Below, piece by piece: positions 40,401-52,400 of a DNA stretch of 64,000 nt. Each line of letters begins with the position of its first letter. The first letter of the stretch is position 1. Under the pieces are notes generated by a model. That model saw nothing but the letters and a program-made list of their open reading frames with translations. It had not been told where the DNA came from and did no database searches. Made by a program: the position numbers and the translations under genes. This stretch comes from Ovis canadensis (lineage: Eukaryota; Chordata; Mammalia; Artiodactyla; Bovidae), in contig NC_091246.1 in the NCBI RefSeq assembly GCF_042477335.2, positions 209,311,501-209,375,500 on the forward strand. The letters run 5' to 3'.

Positions 40401-43400
40401 CCCGCCGCTCCCTGACACCCTTTCACACACCCTCTGGAACTGGTAGCAAAGCTTTAATGAAGCCTCTCACAACACTTTACCTTCTAGGAGCTTCCCTGAT
40501 GGCTCAGATGGTAAAGAATCTGCCTGCAGTGCAGGAGACCTGGGTTCAATCCCTGGGTCAGGAAGATTCCCTGGAGAAGTATTCTTACCTGGAGAATTCC
40601 ATGGACAGAGGAGCCTGGCAGGCTACAGTTCATGGGGGTCTCAAAGAGTCAGGCATGATTGAGTGACTAGTACTTGCACTTTCACTTCCACCTTCTTGCC
40701 CTCACTAAACCCAGGTCCCTGGAGGTCCCTGCTCCCCTTTCATCTCCTGCTCCCAGGTGTGTGTGGGTAACCAGCCCAGACTCGAGGGGGAGGGGAATCC
40801 TGATGCACAGCTTAGCTGACTTCGGTCTTGTCAACATTCCCACTGTGACTGATTTCCAGCTGCCACCCCTGATGTCACTGACCATGAGGAAGGGTACACA
40901 TGGGCTCTGAGGGCCGGCTCCAGCATACCACGAGGCCCTCACCCCACAGGGCCTGGAGGTGGGGGTTCTCTGCCCTGTCATCTCCAAACCATTCTCCCTC
41001 TTCCCTAGAAGAGGCTCTCACTTTGCATACCCTCCTCCTGACTCTTCTGGAAGCCATTCTCAGATGATTCCTGCTCACTCCCATATTCTTAACACTGCTC
41101 CATCATAATTCATGATGATTTTATTTGGCACATTAATGCCTCTTCCAACACCCTGGCCTGTTGGTTCCTTGATCTCCTCTCTTCCAATGACCTTAGCTAC
41201 TGCCTCCCACTGTCATCCCCTAGACCTTTCAGTTCCAAAAACTACAATCTCTATAATTTCGATTTCTAGCATCCCTTTCTTCTACCAGCAACTTCTGTCT
41301 TCCCACTCCAATAATCTATCAACCTCATAGGAACCTATAATCCACTGACCTGACTTCCTTTCCACTGATCCTACACTGTCACCTCCCTCCTTAACATAAA
41401 TGTCACGATCCTTCATGAAAATACTCTCTTCTCCCTCTCTTGATTTACTGCTAAGTCTGACTCTCTGTCTAGTCTGGACCTGTCCTCCCAGGAAGCTGAC
41501 CAAATTTATGTAAATTTGACTGTAAATTTATGAACTTGAAGCCTAAGTGGGCCCTTGATGCTGATGATACTGTATTTACTCAATCAATTTCTCCCCCGTT
41601 CTCATAGAAACTTTTCAAGCTTTCTCCTCTTTCCTTCCCAAAACCTTCCACCCACTTTACTCTCAGCTATGACATTGGTTGGTAAGAAAACAAGAGCAGA
41701 TGGAAGAGACTTTGCATAAGCTCGCACCATATCCCTCATCCTCAGCTGTGCCCACACTCTGCACTCTCTACTACTGCGAGCACTGTGGGTAAACTCTTCA
41801 GAATCCTGTACAAGGCCAGCCCCTCTACTTACAGACTTCATCACCTCTCCATCTGCCTCCTCAAGGACTGATAATAGCAGCAATTCTCTCCTCTTTCTCC
41901 TGTATCAGAAAAGTTTCCCTCTCACTGGATTTCCCCCATTAGCATTATCTACCCCACCTGAAAACTCTCATACCACTCTACTTTCTCCCCTAGCTATTTG
42001 TCCACTGCTCTGCTCTGCCTTATACAAAATGTTGCAAAGACTTTTCCGTGCTCAGGTGTCAATGTCTTCAAATCCCCTTTTACTCAGATTTTGGCCCACC
42101 CCTCCACTGAAATTGCTTTTGTCAAGATCACCGATGACCTCATTTGCTAAATCCAGTGGTCAATTCTCAGTCTCCACAGCAGTGGTGAACATAGTTGATC
42201 AGGACACTCTGCCATCTCGATTTTCATCCTGTCTCATTGGCAATTCCTTCTCAGTCTCTTTTTCTAGCTCCATTTTCTTCTTTGTGATCTCTTAACATTG
42301 GCTGAGTCTTGGGCCTCTTATTCTATCTTCTTTCTATCTCTAATCACTTCCTTGGACTTCAGTAGCACCAAGGCGATGGTGATGAGTTGAGATTCAGAAA
42401 CTGAGCTTTCAACTCAGCCTTGAAAGGTTAATAGAGGGAGTCAGAACTACCTGTTTAACTTTAGTTTCCCAAGTACTATTCTCTCTTTTCTAGTTGATAT
42501 GATCATCCTGGTCCCTTTGGTATTTAAGATGTTTAGGGCATATTGACAAGTTGACATTTGGATTTACAGACCAGTGTGTGTTCATCTATCTGCTTGTCTC
42601 TCCTCTCATCTTAACTGCAGTAACACTGCTTATCTCCCTTAATTGCAAAAACCAGAGAAATGTTTTATTTCCTGATGACTTGTCTTGGGTCCAGGAATGA
42701 TGACTTTTCTTACCTCTTCAGAAGTTGGTTAGAAGGGATTAGCCCAGCACAGGTACCAAGGTCAGAGATTTTCCGGGCCTGCCACCAGAGAGCATCATTC
42801 TGGTCCACAATCTGGAGGATGTCTCCCTTCTGGAAAGGCAGCCCGGCATCCATGCAAGGGATGGCGGGGTCCTCCTGGGGCCAGTACTCGATCATGGCAC
42901 GAACATACACCTGATGGTGGGCACACGACGACATCGTCAGCAGAATCCTTACCTCCAGGTTGTTAAGACTTAAAATCATCTCTCTCACTCTTCTACCCAC
43001 TGGTGCTATCTTTCCTCTCCATCTTCACCAAGAAGAAGAAATCCCTTCTTGAACTGAGTCTAAGAGCCATGAAAAAAAAAAAAAGTGACTTTGGGAATAA
43101 AATCTTTTAGCTCTGAGAAGTCTCTGCTCAAATGTTCACCAGTCCTGACGTTACTTCTGAACTTCTCAATACCCCGTCTCCTCTTACTGTGTTCCTTTAC
43201 TAATTTGCATCTCATGTCATCAGTGTTGAAAAATATGCAATGCGATATTGAACAAATGATCAACACATTACAGAGGATAGTAGTAAAATATAAAGTTTTG
43301 TGGGGGTTTTTTTGCTGTTGTTGTGGAGGATTTACTGTGTGTGCGTCTGAAGGTTCAGTTCATTCTTACCGTCTTCTGGCTGTTAACAGGAGGGTCAGAA

Positions 43401-46400
43401 ACTGGAACCACCTTGAACATGATTGTGCCACGAGACATGGCCTAGAAAATGTCAGAGGAGAGAATGGCAAATCTCAGACTTTACTGGGTTATCAGGGGTT
43501 GGCAGGTGAAAGTTAAAAGCAATGTGTGCGGGTCAAATGGTGACATCTCCCACAGGGGCTTTTACAAGGACTCAACAGCTAAATATCACCACCCAGAAAT
43601 GGACATTAGAAGAACTTTAGCTTCATTTCTGTCCTGCTGTGGGGGGTCCAGGGTCCTGAGGCTGGACTCTCCTAGTACCCTCCACCTTGCTCTCATCAGG
43701 ACACCACACTCAGCAAGCTCTTTTTTCCCCCAAGGCATGAGGAGGGAGAGGAACTCTTGATCTGACTTTCATTCCTCATGTCTCCGTCAGGAAGTCTTTC
43801 CTGAACACTTGTTTCTGTATCAGGCAGTCTCATCTGATGGGGAAGAAGATAAAGGGCTCCGACTCCCAAGTCTTCTCGGGGGTTACTGACAAGCCTCTAA
43901 ACTAATAGTGGAGGAGACAGAGAACCTCCTAGCTTGATAAGGGAGGTAGGAACACCCCCCTCCACCCACCCACCCCCCTTGAGACACACACCATGCCACA
44001 CACTGGAGATCCAGAGATGAACAAGAAAGATCTCATTCTCACTCAGGAATCTCATGATCCCACTGTTGTGGTAACTCCACAGCTGGTACCAAAAGGACTG
44101 TGGTGGACACGTGTATCTGTGATTAACAGTCCTTTAAGCTCTTTTGGCAGTACATTTTAAACCACAAAGAATCTTGCATGAGTGAGTGAGTGAGTGAGTG
44201 AGTGAGTGAAGTCGCTCAGTCGTGTCCGACTCTTTGTGACCCCATGGACTGTAGCCTACCAGGCTCCTCTGGGATTTTCCAGGCAATAGTACTGGAGTGG
44301 ATTGCCATTTCCTTCTCCAGGGGATCTTCCCAACCCAGGGACTGAACCCGGGTCTCCCGCATTGTAGACAGACGCTTTACTGTCTGAGCCCTTTGCAAAA
44401 TATTTAGGTGCTTGATATACTCCTTACTGGGGGCTTCCCAGGTAGCGCTAGTAGTAAAGAACCCGCCTGCCAATGCAGGGGATGCAAGAGACTCAGGTTC
44501 AATCCTTGGGTTAGGAAGATCCCCTGGGAGAAGGAAATGGTAGTCCGCTCCACTATTCTTACCTGGAGAATCCCCATGGACAGAGGAGCCTGGTGGGCTA
44601 CAGTCCATAGGGTTGCACAGAGTCGGACACGACTGAAGTGACACTTACTCTTTATTATACCACTTCTCATCTCAGTCCCTAAGGCACATCTATGAAAATC
44701 TAGAGTTCCCACAAGAACCCAGTGTGAGAACCACTAGTACATGTAATATATAATAATCGACCTCAGGCCCCACAGCGGGGGTGTGCATGGGGATAGGTAG
44801 GCAGGGCATGACGCTATGGCTATATTGACAGCTGAACAGTGACCCGGGCAATGGTTTGAAGGATGGGAATGAGAACTGAAAAGAAACCAAAAGCTCATAT
44901 AATCAGGTCATAAATCCCCATCTCAACCACAAGGACTGGCAGGGCCAGCAAAGATGTCCCCCTTCCCATATGCTGCCCTCTGGGGACTTCTTTTCTACCT
45001 CAAACCTGCCTCAAAGAAACTGCATAAAAATGTTAGGGGAGCAAGGGGTGGTTTGCTCAAGTTCAGACTCTCCTCCACAGTCACACTCTGCCCACCCTGG
45101 GCTCAGTTTCCAGCAGAGCAACCCAGGTGATGAGGACCTGGGCCGTCTTCCTGAGGCTGAAAGAACAGCTTGGGAAGGGACATCTCCAGCAGGGTCCAGA
45201 TCAACTGGGGAAAGAGAGCAGGTGAGGGGGACAAGAGGCATAGAAACAGACAAATTCTAGGACCTGGAGAGAGTAGGCTGCTGGGAGGGACTCGAATCCC
45301 CCTCCAGTTACGGCACACACGCCAGGGGCTGGATGCAACATGGCAGTGAGTCATGGATAAGGCGAGGAGGAGACTGTTACCAGAATGTGGATCACTTGCT
45401 CAGGGTCCAGTCCTTCAACTGAAACTCCATTCACTTCCACCAGTTTGTCTCCGGCGTATAACAGCCCTAGGCAAACCGGAACACAAAACAAAGAGGGATG
45501 CCAAACAACTCGCAAAAATGGCAGTAGCCATCCCAACACTACTTAACAAACTCACTAACCTAAGCATGCTCTGACATCTTAAATTTTACTGTGAAATAAT
45601 AGTAATAATAAAGCAAACTGGTTAGCTGAATTTACACCACCACCAAAGTACATGAGAATTGCATTTTTCTACCTGTTCACCAACAGTGGGCATTAACTAT
45701 AGGTGATATTTTTATTTTTGCTAATTGATGTTGTAAAATGGAACTGGAACATTGGTAAGAAGATAACACTAAAAATAAAGACGTCTATAATTTCCTTTGC
45801 TGTGCAAAAGCTTTTAAGTTTAATTAGGTCTCACTTATTTATTTTTTTTATTTCCATTACTCTAGAAGGTGGGTCACAGAAGATATTGCTGTGATTTATG
45901 TCATCAAGTGTTCTACCTATGTTTTCCTCTAAGAGTTTTATAGTTTCTGGTCTTACATGTAGTTCTTTAATCCATTTTGAGTTTATCTTTGTGTATGGTA
46001 TGAGGAAGTGTTCTAATTTCATTCTTTTACAGGTAGCTGTCCAGTTTTCCCAGCACCACTTAAATTTAAAAAATAAAAATAAAGATGTCACGGTCGTGAG
46101 TAAATGTTAGATGAAAAGGAAATGGGATGGGGGTATTCTTCAAAAGAGAAAGTGCAGAGAAACTTGGGGGTTAAGATTAAGCCTTGAGAATTATGAGGTA
46201 AGACAGTGGAGACAAGAAGCATCTTGAAAATTTCAAGAAAGCTATCTTCAACAACATCAAATGTGCTGCTGCTGCTAAGTCACTTCAGTCATGTCCGACT
46301 CTATGTGACCCCATAGACGGTAGCCCACCAGGCTCCCCCGTCCCTGGGATTCTCCAGACAAGAACACTGGAGTGGGTATAGAACTGAGGCTGAAGGGAGG

Positions 46401-49400
46401 GCCAGTGGATGTAGCACTAGGAAGTCTCTGGGTAATTTCTCTAAGAAAGTTGGTGTACGAATTCCACACCAGGTTTCTGGGGTCATCAGCAGTGAGGACA
46501 AAGGACAGCAAGTACAGACCTGCTAGTTTCAGAAGCACAGCGGTGAAAAGAAGGAAACTCGGCTCCCAGATAGAAAAGGCAAGCAGTGATGGTCTGAAGA
46601 TGTGGAAGAGCTGTGCCTTTTAGAAAGCAGAAGGACCAAGTGGAGAGCAAAAGTTGGCAATGGAGAGCAAGGCAGGCCTAGACGTGAACCCTAACTCAAA
46701 CTGTGAGACCTCAAGCAAGTTAGGTGGTTAATCTTTGTGGTCCTCATCTATACAGTGGCATGACGATACTCAGCTTGTTAGGTTTATGTGGGAATGTAAA
46801 GTGAAAGAAAATTAATTTAAAGCATAGAATGGAATTAATTTAAAGCATAGAATGGAGGGACACTTAGAAAATTACTTGCTCCTGCTGCTGCTGCTGGTGA
46901 GGAAGGGCATTGGGGTTGGTTTCTCTGGAATATTTCTGTCTTCCTTCTTAGTAACCAAGCAATGGAACTTATTAAAGGCTCGACCTCACACAGGAGACAG
47001 GGGTCCCCTGTCTCCCCAGTCATGCTTGCACGCCGCTGCTCCAGCTTACCACTCCTCTCGGCCAGCCCACCATGGATGACTCTGGCCACCAGGATGTCCC
47101 CTGTCATCTCGTGGCGCTTGATGGTAGCTCCCTAGGAAGAGAGCACAGTGGAACCCACTTTTTACCTAACTTGACCACTTTCCTGGGGGCTTCCCTCAAG
47201 GTCGTTCTGGTCTTTCAAACGAGGGAATTCATACCAACAAGGGTCAAACATGGAGAAGGAGATGACAACCCGCTCCAGTATTCTTGCCTGGAGAATTCTG
47301 TGGACAGAGGCACCTACAGGCGGGCTATAGTCCATAGCGTCTCAAAGAGTCAGACACGACTGAGTGACTATCACTCACTCACGCTCAGGGCCATATGTAT
47401 ACCGTGTCATCAAAAAGGAAAGGCCATTTTGCTCAGTCTGCCAAAGTCTCTATCCAACCACATAGACATCAAATAATGTTCAGATCTTTCCAGAGATAAA
47501 TAGAACTTCCACGATTCCAACCTAATCAAAGGAAATACACTTAGAAAATTACTTGCTGCTGCTGCTGCTGCTGTTGCTAAGTCGCTTCAGTCGTGTCCGA
47601 CTCTGTGCGACCGCATAGACGGCAGCCCACCAGGCTCCGCCATCCCTGGGATTCTCCAGGCAAGAACACTGGAGTGGGTTGCCATTTCCTTCTCCAATGC
47701 ATGACTTAGCTTCCCTTTAACAGAGGGAAAAACTTAGGCAAATACATTAGAACTAGGTGAAATATATGTACATGTCACAGAGCCAAATAATAAAATAATT
47801 TCTTTTTTCTCATAGCTGTTAAAAAAGAAAAATACTAAGCAGAAATCTTTCCTGGTGAAAACATTACAACCTGTAAAGTGTTTGAAATCACAGGCAAAAT
47901 TGATTAAGATATATTTTAGCCATTATCATGGATTCCCTCATGTTGCCTAAGTGCCTCACACTATAAGTGACCATAGATAAGAATATTGCCCAACAGTTAT
48001 TTCAAGCTGCCTACCACACTAAATTTCGAGAATTCTAAGATGAAGCTCTGATCTCTGCTAGAATCATACGAGGAGAAAGTACAGCAGCACTGATTTTGAC
48101 TGCTTTCCTCTGGCAGACTGAAGAGACAGAACAGACAAGCATTACGAAATTCTGCCAGCAACCATGCTTAGCTGGGATTAGGATTGCTATGATAAAGTCA
48201 GAAAGACAGGTAGGTCTTTCTGCAAATCAGCAGAAAAGGGGAAACACATAACCCTCACCAAAAGGGAGAATAATTTGTAGCTCAAATATATCCTTGATTG
48301 GGTGGGGGAAGTTAATAGTTGAATAAAGAGAAATTATTAGTTTAAATAACACATGCATAAGGAAAACTGCTAGTGGTTCTGTGTATGGCCTTTGAAATAT
48401 TTTGCTTATTTTAAATTAAAGAAAATTTTTATTAAAAAAATATTGCCCAAGTAACTACTAGAGATAACTTAGCTCCCAATTAACCCTGGTGTAATCCTAA
48501 ATGAAAAGATAGCAGTAAGAAGATTTCCTTACCAGGGGCTGCTGGTTCTTCACCAAGCAAACAATCCTCATTGCTTCCTCACTCTCAGGGATGTTGTCTG
48601 GCAGTGGGGGAAGAAGGGGCTCAAAGTCCTTCTGAGCTACCGTGTCATGGGCACTGAGCAAGGCCTGGAAACAGAGAAGGAAAAGGCAAATGAACCTCAC
48701 GCATAGGATGCACCCACCTAGAAGATGCCGACTCAGTACTGTGAGAGACACATAACAACAACCAACACGTACGTGCCAGGCACAGTTCTAAGTGTTTTAC
48801 GTGGATTAACTCAATCGTCACAGTAACTCTGAGGCAGGTATACATAGACTTTTAACTTTTAAAATTTATTTTTATATAATTTTAAAGTTTACTTTCCGTT
48901 TTCGGTTATTACAAAATAATGGCTCTATTCCCTGTTTGTACAGTACATTCCTGCAGCCTTTCTTACACACAGTAGTTGATACTTCCCACTCCCTCAGTCC
49001 TGTATTGCTCCTCCCCACTCACACTCTGCTGGTAGCTCCTAGCTTGTTCTCTGTATCTGTGAGTTTGCTCCTTTTTGTTATATTAGATTGTTGTATTTTT
49101 TAGGTTCCCCATATAAGTGCTATCATACAGTATGTCTTTCTCTGTCCGACTTATTTCATTTAGCATAATTCTTTCAAAGTGTCCATCTGTGTTGCTGCAA
49201 AGAGCAAAATCTCATTCACTTTTACGGCTGAATGGTATTCCATTGTGTGTGTGTGTGTGTATGTGTGTGCGTGTGAGATGTCGTCTTTATCCATTTGTCT
49301 GTTGATGGACACTTACGTTGCTTTCATACCTTGGCAACTGTAAATAGTGCTGCTATGTATGTTGGAGTGCATGGATTTTTTTTCAAATTAGTGTTTTGGG

Positions 49401-52400
49401 GCGGTATATACCCAGGAGTGGAATTGCTGAGTCAGATGGTAGCGCTATTTTTAGTTTTATGAAAAACCTCCATACAGTTTTCCACAGGGGCTGCATTAAT
49501 TTACTAGGGTTCCCTTTTCTACACATCTTCATGAGGCAAGTATATTTATTGTCCCCATGTTACAGATAAGGAGACAAGGCGCAGAGAGGGTAAGCAACAC
49601 ACAATTTATTCTTTCATTTCTGATAAAATGTATTCTGTCATGGTCTGATTTCCTGGAAACCCATGTAATCCATGATGCTCTGGTAGACTTGAACTACAAA
49701 ATAGTTATTGTAATAGTTTCTCCAGGCAAGGTAGAATGAGAGGCAGTAATCAAAACATCTTGCTGGTTTAATTTGTCAATAACACCCAAGATCCCATGTG
49801 AAACAGGATGAGAAAAAGCAGTCCCCTGGTTCAGGGTACGATCAAATAGTTCTGGTATGTTAAAATTTCATTTCATGGGGTGGGGAAGTAGTCTTTCTAC
49901 AACTCTGCCTGAGACTGGTGGACAGAACTCTGTTGGAACTCAGAGAAAATTCTGTAGGTTTAGCTTGTGAAATAAAACTTTTTGACTCAAAAATTCCATT
50001 GCTCCAGATGCAGATATTCTCCTAAAGTTCTAATTTGTTGATAAATTGGCCTCAAAACCTGTAAGGTAGGGTTCTGTTCTGCAATCCAATGTTCTTTATA
50101 TACCCCCTCATAGAGCTATTCATTATTATACTGTTTTTTCCAAATACCTTCATGCACTTTATCTCTGAAACTTAAAATATTTCCCAGTTGGAAAGGATGT
50201 ATCCTGCCTTAATTGTCCCCCAGAATTTTAGAGGAATGGTGGCTTTTCAGGGGCTAAACAAGATGCCATGGGAAATACTGAATGCCTCCATATAAATAGA
50301 GCCGGCTTGGCTCCATGACTGATGAGATTAAGTCGCCCATCAGTCAGATCTGAGTCCCATATCTTTTGGCATAATCTGTTGGTTACCCACATACAGTAAA
50401 AGAACATCTATTCAGAGAGCACATCTTTATTTCTTCTTCCCAACTCTGTCAATGTGCTGAATGGTTATACCTTGTCAATTTTAGCAAGCACTTGCCTTAA
50501 AGTGTGGAGCCTGGAGGATCTGTCTTAGCTCTTGGATCTCAGGGGACTTGGGGGTTTCACGTAGTATCTTCACTACCTAGTTGGTGGGAAAACATACATG
50601 TGAATTTTTAATAATCTTTATCACCTAGTTAACATCACTCAGGTTGGATAACAGGTATATTGACATGATATTTACCTAAAGAAAAGCTGTTACTAAAGCT
50701 TTCTTCTTCACCTTTAAAGTCAGGTGAAATTAGCATTTTTTCTTTATTCACTAAACTTCATTACAGCAGGTAGAATCCAAGACTAGGGATAGATCTAAAC
50801 CACAGTGCCCTTGTCCTGGCACCTCACAGACTTGGAAGAAGGACTAACTTAATTTTGTAAGATCAGATGTGCCAAGGCAGTGTCCCTCAGTGCCTCTGAA
50901 GTGACTGTTTGCTCACGTGAATGCTTTATGGGCAAGTTAAGGTATCTGAGTTCTCCAGGTACAGGCTCAGTTACTTGGAAAATCAAGTAGCTTTAATCCC
51001 ATGGGATGTTCCATTTTTCAACTAAAAAATGAAATGATAATTTGTATTTTAAGGCTTTTATTTGATTAGTAATTGTAATGTTTGTTGCAACAAAAAAAAA
51101 AGTGTTAGAATAAATTTGGATCCCTTTGCTTTGGTTTAAGTGTAGACCTGGCTTCTGATAGAACATAAGAGCTTTCAAGAATTTAACTCTGTAAATGCTC
51201 ACCGGTCAAGCAACATCACATCCAGTCAAATGAAAACAAGAGGTTTAGCAAACTTCACCTCCACTCACTAGGGTTCAGTTCAGTTTAGTTCAGTCGCTCA
51301 GTCGTGTCTGACTCTTTGCGACCCCATGAATCGCAGCACGCCAGGCCTCCCTGTCCATCACCATCTCCCAGAGTTCACTCAGATTTACATCCATCGAGTC
51401 AGTGACGCCATCCAACCATCTCATCCTCTGTCGTCCCCTTCTCCTCCTGGCCCCAATCCCTCCCAGCACCAGAGTCTTTTCCAATGAGTCAACTCTTCGC
51501 ATGAGGTGGCCAAAGTACTGGAGCTTCAGCTTCAGCATCATTCCTTCCAAAGAAATCCCAGGGCTGATCTCCTTCAGAATGGACTGGTTGGATAAAATCA
51601 CACGTGTGTGTTTCCCCATGGATAGCTAAGAACAATTTGAGTTGTTGATTACTGGAGTTTCAGCTGTAAGGTTTTATTTTTTTTTCTTTTTAAAAGTTTC
51701 TATTAATGTGGTGTGGACAATAAATAAAAATAAAATGGATTATATTTATACATCCAAATATTGGGCTTCCCTGGTGGCTCAGACGGTAAAGAATCCATTT
51801 GCAAGACGGAAGACCTGGGTTTGATCTCTGGGTGGGGAAGGAGGAGGGCATGGCAACTCCAGTATTCTTTCCTGGAGAATCCCCATGAACACAGGAGCCA
51901 GGCGGGCTATGGTACATGGGTTCGCAAAGAGTCAGACATGACTGAGTGATTTTCATTTTTCAGCAAATATGTATTGAACATTTACTATGTGCTAGGTATT
52001 GTTTTTTTGTTTGTTTGTTTTTAAATATGTATGTATTTATTTACTTGGTTGTGCTGGGTCTCAGTCGTAGCACTTGAAATCTTTGATTTTTTTCTGACAT
52101 GCAGGGTCTAGTTCCCTGACCAGAGATTGAACCCTGGTCCCCTGCATTGGGAGGGCAGAGTCTTAGCCACTGGACCACCAGGGAAGTCCCTAGACACTGT
52201 TTTAAGTGATGTAAATACAGCTGTGAATAGGCAGACACAAACCCCCACACTCATAGAATTCACCTTTTTGTTAGGAGCCACAGATAATAAGTAAAATGTG
52301 TAAGTAAAAAAAATATAGTTTTATTTGATGATGAAAAGAATTAAGAAGAAAAATAAAACAAGGAAGGTGGATAGGGAGTGCTATGAGGGGATTGCAATTT

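Larger units (their letters stand above)
39574..42713. other. MPP4 intron content
   Basis: Bov-tA antisense (39711-39915), Bov-tA sense (40488-40688) and a long pyrimidine-rich L2-like region (about 40950-42310). Positions 39916-40487 and 42311-42713 are not assigned. Confidence 0.5.
43442..45380. other. MPP4 intron content
   Basis: GTGA repeat (44177-44208) and a head-to-head pair of SINEs (44209-44391 minus, 44431-44646 plus). The rest shows no recognised element. Confidence 0.55.
45467..47049. other. MPP4 intron content
   Basis: Antisense L1 piece (45786-46070), SINE tail (46264-46378), MIR-like text (about 46690-46800), 23-bp tandem duplication (46811-46856) and the left copy of a 21-bp direct repeat (46860-46880). 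Confidence 0.55.
47132..48532. other. MPP4 intron content
   Basis: SINE fragments at 47248-47375 and 47556-47703. Positions 47704-48532 show no feature I can name. Confidence 0.5.
48665..50495. other. MPP4 intron content
   Basis: A MIR split by an antisense L1 (48749-49585). Positions 49586-50495 hold nothing I recognise. Confidence 0.5.

Noticed and set aside
40023..42295. Several plus- and minus-strand frames in a pyrimidine-rich region
   Set aside because: The region reads as an old L2 LINE with SINE inserts; frames are short and mutually inconsistent.
44177..44208. Regular short repeats considered as a CRISPR-like array
   Set aside because: It is a tetranucleotide microsatellite with no spacers, in a mammalian genome.
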